A DNA stretch of 46,102 nucleotides from an uncultured Olsenella sp. Its GTDB lineage: Bacteria; Actinomycetota; Coriobacteriia; Coriobacteriales; Atopobiaceae. Each line of letters opens with the position of its first letter. Within the stretch, counting starts at the first letter, position 1. Where the stretch lies: the NCBI GenBank assembly GCA_949291295.1, contig CASEVE010000024.1, forward strand, positions 1 through 46,102, given 5' to 3'. The notes below the pieces were generated by a model, which did no database searches, was not told the origin of the DNA, and worked only from the letters and a program-made list of their open reading frames with translations. A program made the translations under genes and the position numbers. Below are positions 16,140 to 24,074 of the stretch, piece by piece.

Positions 16140-16604
16140 ATGAGCAGCATTCTGGTTGCATACTTCTCGGCAAGCGGCGTTACGGCCCAGGCGGCGCGGC
16201 GCATCGCCGAGGCGGTGGGTGCGGACGTCTTTGAGATCGAGCCTGCGGAGCCCTACACGGCAGCGGACCTCAACTGGAACGACCCCCACAGCAGAAGCTC
16301 CGTCGAGATGAACGACGAGACCTGCCGCCCTGCCATCGCGGGAACGGTCGAAAACATGGACTCGTACGACACCGTTTTCGTGGGATTTCCCATCTGGTGG
16401 TACGTGGAGCCGCGCATAGTGGACACCTTCCTCGAGGCGTACGACTTCTCCGGCAAGACCATGATTCCCTTTGCCACGTCTGGCGGGTCGGGCATCGGTC
16501 GTGCCGAGAAGAGCGTGCGCGAACACTGTCCGGCGGGCACGTGGAAGCGCGGTGGCCTGGTGACCGCCGACTCCGCCGGCACTTGGGCACAGAGCGCGCT
16601 TTAG
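16140..16604 (+). CDS. Flavodoxin (cytoplasmic)
   Basis: A 154-residue flavodoxin-fold protein, probably an FMN electron carrier or a flavin-dependent reductase. The phosphate loop is YFSASGVTAQAA (about 8-19), and GFPIWWYVEPRIVDTFLE is the isoalloxazine-side loop found in flavodoxin_4 proteins. The ATG at 16140 has AAGGAGG at 16127-16133. It is the first gene of a three-gene run with an exported flavodoxin and an FMN reductase; the sequence is a paralogue of the next gene (shared YTAADL/YTEADL and PIWW segments). Confidence 0.9.
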   Translation: MSSILVAYFSASGVTAQAARRIAEAVGADVFEIEPAEPYTAADLNWNDPHSRSSVEMNDETCRPAIAGTVENMDSYDTVFVGFPIWWYVEPRIVDTFLEAYDFSGKTMIPFATSGGSGIGRAEKSVREHCPAGTWKRGGLVTADSAGTWAQSAL

Positions 16605-16614
16605 AGGGGCTAAG

Positions 16615-17238
16615 ATGCTGACGAGAAGGAACTTCCTGGCAGTTGTCGTTGCGGGCACGACCGCGCTCCTGGCCGGCTGCTCCGGCGAGAAGGACGAGGC
16701 GCCCGCGGTCAATCCGGCACCAGAGCAGTTCGAGGACGCCCCCGCGGCGGATGCCGCGCCGGCGGGCAACGTGCTCGTCGCGTACTTCTCGGCGACGGGC
16801 AACACGGAGGGCGTGGCCGCTGCGATCGCCGAGCGCCTGGGCGCGGACGTCTTTGCCATCGAGGCTGCGCAGCCCTACACCGAGGCGGACCTGAGCTACA
16901 GCGACGACGCCTCCCGCACGAGCGTGGAGCGCGCAGACGGGGCCAATCCCGAGCTCGTGCAGGTCACGCCCGACGGCTGGGCCGACTACGACACGGTCCT
17001 TCTTGGCTACCCAATTTGGTGGGGCGAGGCAGCCTGGCCGCTGCGCACGTTCGTGGCGGGCAACGACTTTACCGGCAAGACCGTGGTGCCGTTTTGCACG
17101 TCGGGCTCCTCGGGCATCGGGGGCAGCGCCGATGGCCTTGAGGAGCTCGCGGGTTCCGGTGATTGGCACGAGGGCGCGCGCTTCTCGGCTGGCGCTGGTG
17201 ATGAGGCAGCAGACTGGGTATCCGGTCTGGAGCTATAG
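16615..17238 (+). CDS. Exported flavodoxin lipoprotein
   Basis: A 207-residue flavodoxin with an export signal. The N-terminus has twin arginines (TRRNFLAVV) and a lipobox LAGC (Cys at about 22), then an acidic/Pro/Ala linker to about 50. The flavodoxin domain follows, with YFSATGNTEGVA as the FMN phosphate loop and GYPIWWGEAAWPLRTFV. It should be anchored at the outer face of the membrane, and the twin-arginine signal suggests export after FMN is loaded. Extracellular flavodoxin lipoproteins fit a role in extracytosolic electron transfer, which is inference. It lies 10 bases after the cytoplasmic paralogue and 9 before the reductase gene. Confidence 0.9.
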   Translation: MLTRRNFLAVVVAGTTALLAGCSGEKDEAPAVNPAPEQFEDAPAADAAPAGNVLVAYFSATGNTEGVAAAIAERLGADVFAIEAAQPYTEADLSYSDDASRTSVERADGANPELVQVTPDGWADYDTVLLGYPIWWGEAAWPLRTFVAGNDFTGKTVVPFCTSGSSGIGGSADGLEELAGSGDWHEGARFSAGAGDEAADWVSGLEL

Positions 17239-17247
17239 GAGAAGACC

Positions 17248-17784
17248 ATGAACATCGTCATCTTACAAGGCAGTCCCAACCGCGACGGCTCCACCGCTAT
17301 CCTCTGCGAGGAGTTCGCGCGCGGGGCGCGCCAGGCGGGAAACGAGGTTGAGCGCATCGACGTTGCGCATGCAGACGTGCACCCCTGCACAGGCTGCGTG
17401 GCCTGCGGCTACGGCGCCCGTCCGTGCGTCCAGCGCGACGGCATGGCGGCGATTCTCGAGAAGATCCTCGCCGCCGACGTGCTGGTCCTGGCGACGCCAC
17501 TCTACTACTACGGCATGTCCGCCCAGTTCAAGATCGTGATCGACCGGTTCTGCTCCGAGAACTCCGCCATCACGGCGCGGCGGCTGCGCAGCGTTCTTCT
17601 CGCCGTGGCGTGGAACGCGGACAGCTGGACCTTCGACGCCCTGGAGGCGCACTACGACACGCTTGTCCGCTACCTCGACCTGCGCGACTGCGGGCGCGTG
17701 CTCGGACGCGGCTGCGGCACGCCGTCCATGACACGCGCGTCCGACGCCCCACAGCGTGCCTTCGAGCTGGGCTGCTCGCTATAG
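17248..17784 (+). CDS. NAD(P)H-dependent FMN reductase family protein
   Basis: A 178-residue flavodoxin-like reductase. MNIVILQGSPNRDGSTAIL at the N-terminus is the FMN phosphate loop (G-S-P-x-x-x-G-S-T). HPCTGCVACGYG with nearby Cys (RPC) is a common cysteine cluster in this subfamily, and ATPLYYYGMSAQFKIVIDRF is the dimer/flavin loop. It ends the three-gene flavodoxin operon, so reduction of the two flavodoxins or of a small quinone or azo compound is likely. Confidence 0.9.
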   Translation: MNIVILQGSPNRDGSTAILCEEFARGARQAGNEVERIDVAHADVHPCTGCVACGYGARPCVQRDGMAAILEKILAADVLVLATPLYYYGMSAQFKIVIDRFCSENSAITARRLRSVLLAVAWNADSWTFDALEAHYDTLVRYLDLRDCGRVLGRGCGTPSMTRASDAPQRAFELGCSL

Positions 17785-17831
17785 GGGAGACTTCGACACT
17801 CGTCCTATCTTTTTATAGGGAAGCTAGGCAG

Positions 17832-17920
17832 TTTCGTTGCGACTATTGTGCGTCAAAGTGTTTTCGTTGCATGAAGTTATACGACGAACACTTTTTCGTT
17901 GTACAATCAACGCAACGAAA
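17832..17920. promoter_or_regulatory. Repeated operator sites before AlbA_2 gene
   Basis: Three direct copies of TTTCGTTG(C/T) at 17832-17840, 17862-17870 and 17894-17902, spaced 30 and 32 bases, and one inverted copy GCAACGAAA at 17912-17920. A TACAAT box at 17902-17907 sits between the third and fourth sites; no strong -35 is seen. The spacing puts the sites on one face of the helix. The neighbouring gene encodes a DNA-binding regulator, which suggests autoregulation. Confidence 0.65.
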
Positions 17921-17931
17921 GAGAGGCCATC

Positions 17932-19188
17932 ATGCGAGAAACCCGTGATCTCGAGTTCAAGCGGTCCGTCGCAAAGACGTTCCTCAAGACCGTGAGCGCC
18001 TTTGCCAACTACGGTACGGGGCGCATCCTGTTCGGCGTCGACGACTCTGGCGAGGTGGTCGGTCTGGAGGATCCCGTTGCCGATGCTCTCAAGATCGAGA
18101 ATATGATTAACGACTCGCTCGAGCCAGTGCCCCGTTACTCGATCGAGGTTGACGAGAAGAAAAAGACCGTCTGCCTTACGGTGCGTGAGGGAAGGGCGAA
18201 GCCGTTCCTCTACTCGAAGAGAGCGTATCGGAGGGCGGACTCCGCGAGTGTAGAGGTCGATAGGGTCGAGCTCGCGAGGCTCATTCTGTCCGGTCAGAAC
18301 CTTACGTTTGACGAGCTGCCGTCAAGCTGGGAAGACTTCTCTTTCCGTTTGCTCTCCGACCGGTTCATGTCCCATCTCGGCCTGACGAGCTTCGATGACA
18401 ACTCCCTGCGCACGCTTGGACTCATGTTGGCAGATGGAAACTACACGAATGCCGCCGAGATCCTCTCCGACCGTAACGGACTTGCGGGCATCGACATCGT
18501 CAAATTTGGTGCGAACATAAGCGAGTTCCTTGACCGCAAGACGGTTGCCGGCGAGTCAGTTTTGAGGCAGTATGACGCGGCGCTGGAGATGCACGAGCGC
18601 TACTGCGTTTACGAGGCCGTGTCGGGTGCCGTTCGCAAGAGGGTTGAGCGCGTCCCTCGCGAGGCGTTCCGCGAGGCGGTGGCAAACGCGCTCGTCCATC
18701 GCACGTGGGACGTGCCCGCGAACGTGACCATCGGCATCCACGGGGACAAGGTCGTTGTCTCGTCTCCCGGGGGCCTGCCAGAAGGGGTCAGCGTCGAGGA
18801 GTACCTCGGTGGCGGTATCTCGGTTCCACGTAACCCGATCCTTGCCAACGTCTTCTTCCGTCTCGACTACATCGAGCAATTTGGGACGGGTATCGCCCGC
18901 ATCAACGAGGCGTACGAGGACGTGGCCGCGAAGCCGCGCTTTGAGATCCGTGAGAGCTCGCTCGTTGTGACGCTGCCCTTTGTAGAGGAGATGTCTGCTG
19001 GACTAACCCCGGATGAGGCTACGGTGATGCGAGAACTGAGCCGCACGCTGCTCCTATCGCGAGGTGAAATAGAGCGGATAACCGGCTTCAGTAAGGATAA
19101 GACGGTGCGAATCCTGAACAGCCTCGCGCTCCGTGGGCTGGTAGCAAAGGAGGGCGTCGGCCGAAGCAGGAGGTATCGTAGGGTCTAG
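17932..19188 (+). CDS. AlbA_2 (Schlafen-type) ATP-binding regulator
   Basis: A 418-residue protein of the family with an N-terminal AlbA_2 domain (LEFKRSVAKTFLKTVSAFANYGTGRILFGVDDSGEVVG, from about residue 6 to 43 in two overlapping motifs), a middle HATPase-like segment (REAVANALVHRTWD, then SPGGLPEGV and FGTGIARI), and a C-terminal winged helix (LSRGEIERITGFSKDKTVRILNSL). Such proteins act as transcription regulators, and some are linked to phage defence or tRNA handling; the exact role here is unknown. ATG at 17932 follows AGAGAGG. It stands just downstream of repeated operator-like sites. Confidence 0.85.
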   Translation: MRETRDLEFKRSVAKTFLKTVSAFANYGTGRILFGVDDSGEVVGLEDPVADALKIENMINDSLEPVPRYSIEVDEKKKTVCLTVREGRAKPFLYSKRAYRRADSASVEVDRVELARLILSGQNLTFDELPSSWEDFSFRLLSDRFMSHLGLTSFDDNSLRTLGLMLADGNYTNAAEILSDRNGLAGIDIVKFGANISEFLDRKTVAGESVLRQYDAALEMHERYCVYEAVSGAVRKRVERVPREAFREAVANALVHRTWDVPANVTIGIHGDKVVVSSPGGLPEGVSVEEYLGGGISVPRNPILANVFFRLDYIEQFGTGIARINEAYEDVAAKPRFEIRESSLVVTLPFVEEMSAGLTPDEATVMRELSRTLLLSRGEIERITGFSKDKTVRILNSLALRGLVAKEGVGRSRRYRRV

Positions 19189-19371
19189 CCTGCTGCAATG
19201 CGTATATCGTGCTCGTGGGTCTCGCGCTCCAGATGGCGGGCGCGCTCGCGATCGAGCGGCGTGAGCGCACGGGACTTACGCCCGAGCCAGGTGGTCTTCC
19301 TGTCAAACGGGAAAAGAAGGGAAAAGACGGGAAAACTTGCAAAACAGGTGAAAGATGCAGAGAATGGTGCC

Positions 19372-20511
19372 ATGTGGCTGCGTTTCTGCGGAAAGGGGCC
19401 TCTGGTGGGCGAGTATCGCAACCCGTTTACGCCGACGTTTGGCATCGTGCCGCCGTTCATGGCGGGGCGCACCTACATCATCGACGATATCCTGAGGGCG
19501 CTTGACCGTGGCCCGGGTGACCCCAATCTCTCGACCATCTTCATCGGGGCGCGCGGTACCGGAAAGACTGCGCTTCTCTCGTACCTCTCCTCCGAGGCGG
19601 CCTCACATGGGTGGATTGCGGTGAGTGTGGCAGCAGCACCCGGCATGCTTGAGGACATCTACGAGCGGACAAAAGAAGCAGCGGCTGAGTTCATCGACCA
19701 GAGTGATAGCCCAAGGCTTAAGGGAATCAGTTTCGCTCAGCTTTTCGATGCCGAGTGGGAGACTCCTGCGCGGGAGCCCGAGAACTGGCGTACGCGCATG
19801 AATCGCCTGTTCAAGTCACTGGAGAAGTACGACATAGGCCTCCTGATAACCATCGACGAGATTCGCGTCACGCTTGACGAGATGGTTGCCTTTGCCTCGA
19901 CGTACCAGCTCTTCGTTCGTGAGGGCAAGCGGGTGGGGCTGCTCATGGCGGGCCTTCCCCAGCAGGTGTCAGCGCTGCTGAGGAACGAGTCCGTTTCTTT
20001 CCTGCGCCGCTGCGTCCAGCATCACCTGGACAGCATCGCCGATCAGGAGGTGGCAGACGCACTGCGGCGCACCGTAGAGAGCGAGGGGCGAACGGTCGGA
20101 GCGGCGGAGCTGCGGCGCATGGTCGAGGCCATCGGGGGCTTTCCGTTCATGATGCAGCTCGTGGGCTATCGGGTCTGGGATCAGAGTCCGTGTGAGCGAG
20201 AGATTTCCGAAGAGGATGTCGAGCGCGGCATCGAGCTCGCACACTCCGACATGGAGCAGCGCGTTCTCGAACCGACCTATCGCGAGCTCTCCAATCAGGA
20301 CGTTCAGTTCCTCGAGGCGATGCTGCCCGATGGAGGAGGCGTGAGCTCCATTTCTAACGTCGCGGAGCGCATGGGTGTGAGCAGCAACTACGCGTCCAAG
20401 TACCGTGCGCGCCTCATTGAACAGGGCGTCATTGGAGAGCGCGGCCGCGGTCGGATTGGCTTTGATATGCCGTTCTTTAGGGAGTACGTGGGCAAGATGC
20501 GCACAGCGTAG
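19372..20511 (+). CDS. AAA ATPase with C-terminal winged helix
   Basis: A 379-residue ATPase. The first residues RNPFTPTFGIVPPFMAGR form the usual opening of this group. Walker A is GARGTGKTAL (about 59-68), Walker B is GLLITIDEI (about 157-165), and LLMAGLP follows as sensor I. The C-terminal ~70 residues look like a winged helix (SISNVAERMGVSSNYASKYRARLIEQGVI). The ATG at 19372 is uncertain: only weak GCAGAGA precedes it, and the frame is open to 19198. It follows the AlbA_2 gene with a gap of about 180 bases. Function unknown; a DNA-linked or toxin-like ATPase is possible. Confidence 0.78.
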   Translation: MWLRFCGKGPLVGEYRNPFTPTFGIVPPFMAGRTYIIDDILRALDRGPGDPNLSTIFIGARGTGKTALLSYLSSEAASHGWIAVSVAAAPGMLEDIYERTKEAAAEFIDQSDSPRLKGISFAQLFDAEWETPAREPENWRTRMNRLFKSLEKYDIGLLITIDEIRVTLDEMVAFASTYQLFVREGKRVGLLMAGLPQQVSALLRNESVSFLRRCVQHHLDSIADQEVADALRRTVESEGRTVGAAELRRMVEAIGGFPFMMQLVGYRVWDQSPCEREISEEDVERGIELAHSDMEQRVLEPTYRELSNQDVQFLEAMLPDGGGVSSISNVAERMGVSSNYASKYRARLIEQGVIGERGRGRIGFDMPFFREYVGKMRTA

Positions 20512-20536
20512 GCGAGAAGGGACTCGTGGACCGTCT

Positions 20537-21085
20537 CTACGCCCAGCCGCGTACCCGAAGCTCGGTGACCAGCGGCTCCAGGTAGCTGCGCTCGCAGTCG
20601 TCGTAGCCCGCGCGCATCTGGGCGAGGGCCGTGGCCGAGCGCCGGTCCCCCTTGCGCGCCTCGCCCTCGAGCATCTTGAAGTAGATGCGCATCATGACCT
20701 TATCAACCGCGCCGAGCCGCTCGAAGTGAAAGCCGCCCTGGCAGTAGCACCACGGCAGGTCCGGGTAGGCCTCTGCGGGGAAGGAGCGTCGGAACGCCTC
20801 CTCGTGCTCGCTTGCGGGCCAGAGCTCGCTGGGCATGGGCGTGGCGCCCACGGAAACCACGGCATAGTGCTTCTCGCCGTGAGCCGCCATATAGGCCTGG
20901 AACCGTTTTGCCCCCTTGAGTGATGCCGCGTGGAACCAGCTGCAGAGGAGCACGAGGTCCGCGTCTGCGGCGGTGGCCTCGATTCTCTCAAGCGGGACTG
21001 CCTGGCATCCGAGCTCCTCCGCGAGCCAGTCGGCGTATCTCTTGGCAGAGCCCGTCTGTGAGCAGAAGGCGACGACTGCGCCCAT
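20537..21085 (-). CDS. Flavodoxin domain protein
   Basis: A 182-residue protein with an N-terminal flavodoxin-like domain (AVVAFCSQTGSAKRYADWLAEEL; the loop S-Q-T-G-S-A replaces the usual T-G-N-T). The C-terminal half contains LPWCYCQGGFHFERLG and MMRIYFKMLEG, a pattern shared with flavodoxin_5 proteins related to HemG. The ATG at 21085 follows AAAGGGG. Its neighbours are other flavodoxin-fold genes. It could be a protoporphyrinogen-oxidase-like or general flavin carrier; the sequence does not decide. Confidence 0.8.
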   Translation of the reverse strand: MGAVVAFCSQTGSAKRYADWLAEELGCQAVPLERIEATAADADLVLLCSWFHAASLKGAKRFQAYMAAHGEKHYAVVSVGATPMPSELWPASEHEEAFRRSFPAEAYPDLPWCYCQGGFHFERLGAVDKVMMRIYFKMLEGEARKGDRRSATALAQMRAGYDDCERSYLEPLVTELRVRGWA

Positions 21086-21213
21086 GGCGACCCCTTTCGG
21101 CGGCTGGCGAATTCCACGTTCTTCTCGCCAGTCTACGGAGTCGACGTCAGCTCCCGGTAAGCCGTCGGCGAGATGCAGTGTTTGGAGGGCTCTGGCCGCC
21201 GGCGCGGCAGTCC

Positions 21214-21849
21214 CTACCGGATGAAGTTCGTCTGCTGGCCTGCCTCCTGCTCGGGCAGCGGCACGCCTGCCGTGCGGCCTGCCTCGAGGCACTTGAGCAT
21301 CCACGCCATGTTGCGGCCGAGCTGCCGCATGGTCCAGAGGCCCTCGGCGTCCTGCTCGGTCTCCTCCGCCACGTTGCCGTGAACGTTGTTCCAGTAGCGC
21401 GAGCTCACTACCGGCATCTGCGCGATGGTGAAGAACTTGTTGATGTCGTCGAAGGCCGAGGTGGTTCCGCCGCGCCGAGCGCTCGCCACGGCGGCCGCGG
21501 GCTTGTACGCGAGCACGTTCTTCTCGCCCGCGCGACCGTTGCTGTAGAAGAGGCGGTCCATGAAGCCCAGAAGCGACGCCGCGGCGTGCGCGTAGTGCAC
21601 CGGCGCGCCAAAGACAAAGCCGTCTGCCTCGGCGGCCTTGGGACGGAACCCGTTCACCACGTCGTCGAACGCGCAGCGGCCGAGCTTGGCGCAGCCGCCG
21701 CAGGCCACGCAGCCGCCCACGGGCCGTGCGCCGATCCAGAAGATCTCCGCCTCAATGCCCTCGGCCTTCAGCGTGCGCGCCACCTCCTCGAGCGCGCGGT
21801 TGGTGCTTCCCGCCTTGTGCGGGCTTCCGTTCACGAGCATGACCTTCAT
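21214..21849 (-). CDS. Flavodoxin family NAD(P)H reductase
   Basis: A 211-residue FMN reductase-type protein. MKVMLVNGSPHKAGSTNRAL is the FMN loop, GGCVACGGCAKLGRC at about 45-59 is the cysteine cluster, and GAPVHYAHAAASLLGFMDRLFYS is the flavin-side loop. It resembles iron-sulfur flavoprotein-like reductases. The ATG at 21849 has GAGGACGCGCC-type purines upstream. It lies between the flavodoxin-domain gene and the LysR gene, all on the minus strand, so the three could form a unit. Confidence 0.9.
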   Translation of the reverse strand: MKVMLVNGSPHKAGSTNRALEEVARTLKAEGIEAEIFWIGARPVGGCVACGGCAKLGRCAFDDVVNGFRPKAAEADGFVFGAPVHYAHAAASLLGFMDRLFYSNGRAGEKNVLAYKPAAAVASARRGGTTSAFDDINKFFTIAQMPVVSSRYWNNVHGNVAEETEQDAEGLWTMRQLGRNMAWMLKCLEAGRTAGVPLPEQEAGQQTNFIR

Positions 21850-21930
21850 GGCGCGTCCTCTCGGTGGTGCGAAGAGATTTCCTCCGGCTCATTGTATGCC
21901 GCCGTCTGTTGCTTGGGGACAAGCTGCAAT

Positions 21931-22821
21931 TTAAAGATTATCTGCGCGGACAAGCTCCAGGAACCGCTGCGCGGCGTCGCCGAGGGGGACGTCGCGCTTC
22001 CAGGCGAGGTCGATGACCGAGACAAGCGGAGGGAAGAGCAGGCGAAACTCCAACCCCGTGCTCGGGCCAACCGTCGTGAGCCCGTCGAAGGAGATCATGC
22101 GACCCACGTCCTCGCGTACGAGCAGGGCGCCGTTGTAGGAAAGGTTGTACGTCGCCGCGATGTTGACCTCGCCAGCGCGCTCGCCAAACCACGTGGCGAG
22201 AAGCCCGGTGAGCCTGTCCCCCTTGGCGTGGCGCTCCGGCACGACGAGCGGTGCGCCGAGAAGGTCGGCGGGGCTCACGGCCTCGCGCGCGACCAGCGGG
22301 TCGTCGTCGCGCATGAGCACGCCCCAGGCGTCGGTGGGGGAGAGGCGCAGGTGGGCGTAGCGGTCCACGTCGGGATAGCTCATCAGCACGGAGAAGTCGT
22401 CGACGCCGTGCTCCAGGCGCTCGATGAGGTCCGGCGCGTTGCCGCTGTGCAGGTGAAAGCGCACGCCGGGGTACTTCTCGCGAAAGTCGCGCACGTGGCG
22501 GGCAATCACGCGCAGGCCCTCGGACTCGCCGGCGCCGATGAAGACGTCGCCCTCCACGATGTCCTCGCCGTGCGTGAGGTCCGCTGTGGTCTGGTCCGCG
22601 AGGCCGACGATCTCCTGTGCGCGACGTCGCAGGTAGAGGCCCTGCTCGGTGGGTGTGACGCAGCGGCTGTGGCGTTCGAGGAGAGGGGTGCCAAGCTCGC
22701 GCTCCAGCGCGGCGATCTGCCGGGAGAGCGCCGGCTGCGTCACGTGCAGCGCCTCGGCGGCGCGCGACATCGTGCCGTGCTCGCAGACGGCGAGGAAGTA
22801 GCGAAGGGTCCGGAGTTCCAT
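21931..22821 (-). CDS. LysR family transcriptional regulator
   Basis: A 296-residue LysR regulator. The N-terminal helix-turn-helix (MSRAAEALHVTQPALSRQIAALERELGTPLLER, within residues 18-52) is complete, and the C-terminal half is a two-lobed effector domain. It is divergent from the cyclophilin-like/CMD/cupin genes, with about 115 bases between them, and is thus the likely regulator of those genes and of the flavodoxin genes behind it. Confidence 0.93.
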   Translation of the reverse strand: MELRTLRYFLAVCEHGTMSRAAEALHVTQPALSRQIAALERELGTPLLERHSRCVTPTEQGLYLRRRAQEIVGLADQTTADLTHGEDIVEGDVFIGAGESEGLRVIARHVRDFREKYPGVRFHLHSGNAPDLIERLEHGVDDFSVLMSYPDVDRYAHLRLSPTDAWGVLMRDDDPLVAREAVSPADLLGAPLVVPERHAKGDRLTGLLATWFGERAGEVNIAATYNLSYNGALLVREDVGRMISFDGLTTVGPSTGLEFRLLFPPLVSVIDLAWKRDVPLGDAAQRFLELVRADNL

Positions 22822-22843
22822 GCGTGCTCCATTACATCGAGGA

Positions 22844-22862
22844 ATATCACGATATGCAATAT
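22844..22862. promoter_or_regulatory. Putative LysR binding site
   Basis: Two overlapping dyads, ATATCACGATAT (22844-22855) and ATATGCAATAT (22852-22862), 23 bases upstream of the LysR start and in the divergent intergenic region. AT-rich dyads here contrast with the surrounding GC-rich DNA. The position fits a LysR-type T-N11-A box, but this is not proven. Confidence 0.4.
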
Positions 22863-22895
22863 GAGCAATTGTAGCGCATCCTCACGCGATGGAAA

Positions 22896-22926
22896 ATGTG
22901 ACAAAGGGACTGTCCCTTTGTCACAT
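22896..22926. repeat. Family A palindrome, copy 2 (variant arms)
   Basis: Perfect palindrome ATGTGACAAAGGGAC, centre T, then its reverse complement. The core AAGGGAC is the same as in the other copies, but the outer bases are changed on both sides together (GTGAC...GTCAC for GATAC...GTATC), so pairing is kept. It ends one base before the GGGAGG of the next gene. Confidence 0.9.
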
Positions 22927-22937
22927 GGGAGGTGGAC

Positions 22938-23295
22938 GTGAGGGTTGAGCTGCGGATAGGCGAGGCTGCGGTGCCGGTGGAGCTGAACGGGTCCACCGCT
23001 GCGCGCGCTTGCGGCGCGGCTCCCGCAGGTGCTCTCCATGGGCGTCTCGAGCGTGGGGTGCTGCGGGCAGCTGGGCTTCTCGCTGCCGTGCGACGCGGCC
23101 GACGTCCACCCCGGCTGGCGCGACGGCGACCTCAACTACAAGCCCGAGGGCGACTGGCTCGCGCTCTTCTTTGACGACGAAGAGAACTCCGCGCGCTACG
23201 GCGGGCAGGTCACGCTGGGCCGCGTCAACGGCCCGCTCGATGCGCTGCGTGAGCTCGAGGGAACCCATGACGTACGCATCGAGTTGAGCAAATAG
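22938..23295 (+). pseudogene. Cyclophilin-like fold protein, frameshifted
   Basis: Two frames together give a full cyclophilin-like (cyclophil_like2) protein. The first frame, from GTG 22938 with GGGAGG before it, reads VRVELRIGEAAVPVELNGST and ends the recognisable part near AAR. The second continues ALAARLPQVLSMGVSSVGC through to VRIELSK with stop at 23295. The break is in the run GCTGCGCGCGCTTGCG (about 22998-23013): adding one GC pair restores ARALAARLP. So the gene lost a dinucleotide in a GC repeat, or the sequence has an error there. It is first in the LysR-divergent set with the CMD and cupin genes. Confidence 0.72.
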
Positions 23296-23316
23296 CTGGC
23301 TGAGAGAGGAGATACG

Positions 23317-24030
23317 ATGTCACTATCTGCAGGCATGACTGAGTTTGAGGGGACCGACCCGGAGTTCGCGGAGCGCTTCGCGTACTTCGCGGGCGAGGAG
23401 GTCCCCGGCGAGCCTACGGCCGAGCTCCCGGCGCGCGAGCGCTATCTTGCGATTCTAGCGGCGCTTCTCGGCTGCCAGGGCACAGAGCAGTTCCGCGTCA
23501 CGCTGGCCGAGGCGCTGGGCGCCAAGGCCGTGACCCCCGTCGAGGCGCGCGAGGTCGTCTACCAGGGTACGGCGTATCTGGGCATCGGCCGGACCCGCCC
23601 GTTCTTCTCGGCCATGAACGAGGTGTTTGCCGAGAAGGGCGTGGAGCTCCCGTTGCCCGCGCAGGCCACCACGACGCTCGAGACGCGCGGCGCCGCGGGC
23701 AACCAGAAGCAGATCGACTACTTTGGCGAGCACATGCGCGAGAACTGGAAGACCGGCGCCCCCGAGCGCTCCAACGTGAACCTGTGGCTTGCGGAGAACT
23801 GCTTTGGCGACTACTATACGCGCGGCGGCCTCTCGGACCTGGACCGTGAGATGGTCACGTTCTGCTACCTCGTGGCGCAGGGCGGCTGCGAGCCGCAGGC
23901 TACCGCGCACGCCGGGGCAAACCTCAGCCTCGGGCGCACGAAAGACTTCCTCTATCGCGTGGTAATGCAGATCCTGCCCTACATCGGCTACCCGCGCACT
24001 CTGAACGCCCTCACCTGCATCGATAAATGA
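23317..24030 (+). CDS. Carboxymuconolactone decarboxylase family protein
   Basis: A 237-residue protein with two tandem CMD/AhpD-like domains (about 35-115 and 150-235). The first contains LPARERYLAILAALLGCQGTEQF, the second LSDLDREMVTFCYLVAQGGCEPQ. AhpD-type C-x-x-C is absent, so peroxidase activity like AhpD is not expected; related proteins act on lactones or are of unknown function. The stop TGA (24028-24030) is the second to fourth base of a family A palindrome. It follows the cyclophilin-like gene by about 20 bases. Confidence 0.88.
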   Translation: MSLSAGMTEFEGTDPEFAERFAYFAGEEVPGEPTAELPARERYLAILAALLGCQGTEQFRVTLAEALGAKAVTPVEAREVVYQGTAYLGIGRTRPFFSAMNEVFAEKGVELPLPAQATTTLETRGAAGNQKQIDYFGEHMRENWKTGAPERSNVNLWLAENCFGDYYTRGGLSDLDREMVTFCYLVAQGGCEPQATAHAGANLSLGRTKDFLYRVVMQILPYIGYPRTLNALTCIDK

Positions 24031-24057
24031 TACGAAGGGACAGTCCCTTCGTATCAT
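24027..24057. repeat. Family A palindrome, copy 3
   Basis: Perfect 31-bp copy (ATGATACGAAGGGAC, A, reverse complement). Its TGA is the stop codon of the CMD gene, and it ends 18 bases before the cupin ATG, just upstream of AAAGGAGAG. Confidence 0.93.
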
Positions 24058-24074
24058 CGAGCAAAGGAGAGACC

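Noticed and set aside
19185..19472. A short minus-strand frame ending in a charged sequence (RKTTWLGRK ... HDIRIAAG)
   Set aside because: It might be the remnant of a gene end between the AlbA_2 and ATPase genes, but I cannot assign it, and it overlaps the ATPase start.
23029..23295. The second half of the cyclophilin-like gene as an intact small gene
   Set aside because: It lacks the N-terminal strands of the fold, and the upstream frame supplies them with only a dinucleotide gap.
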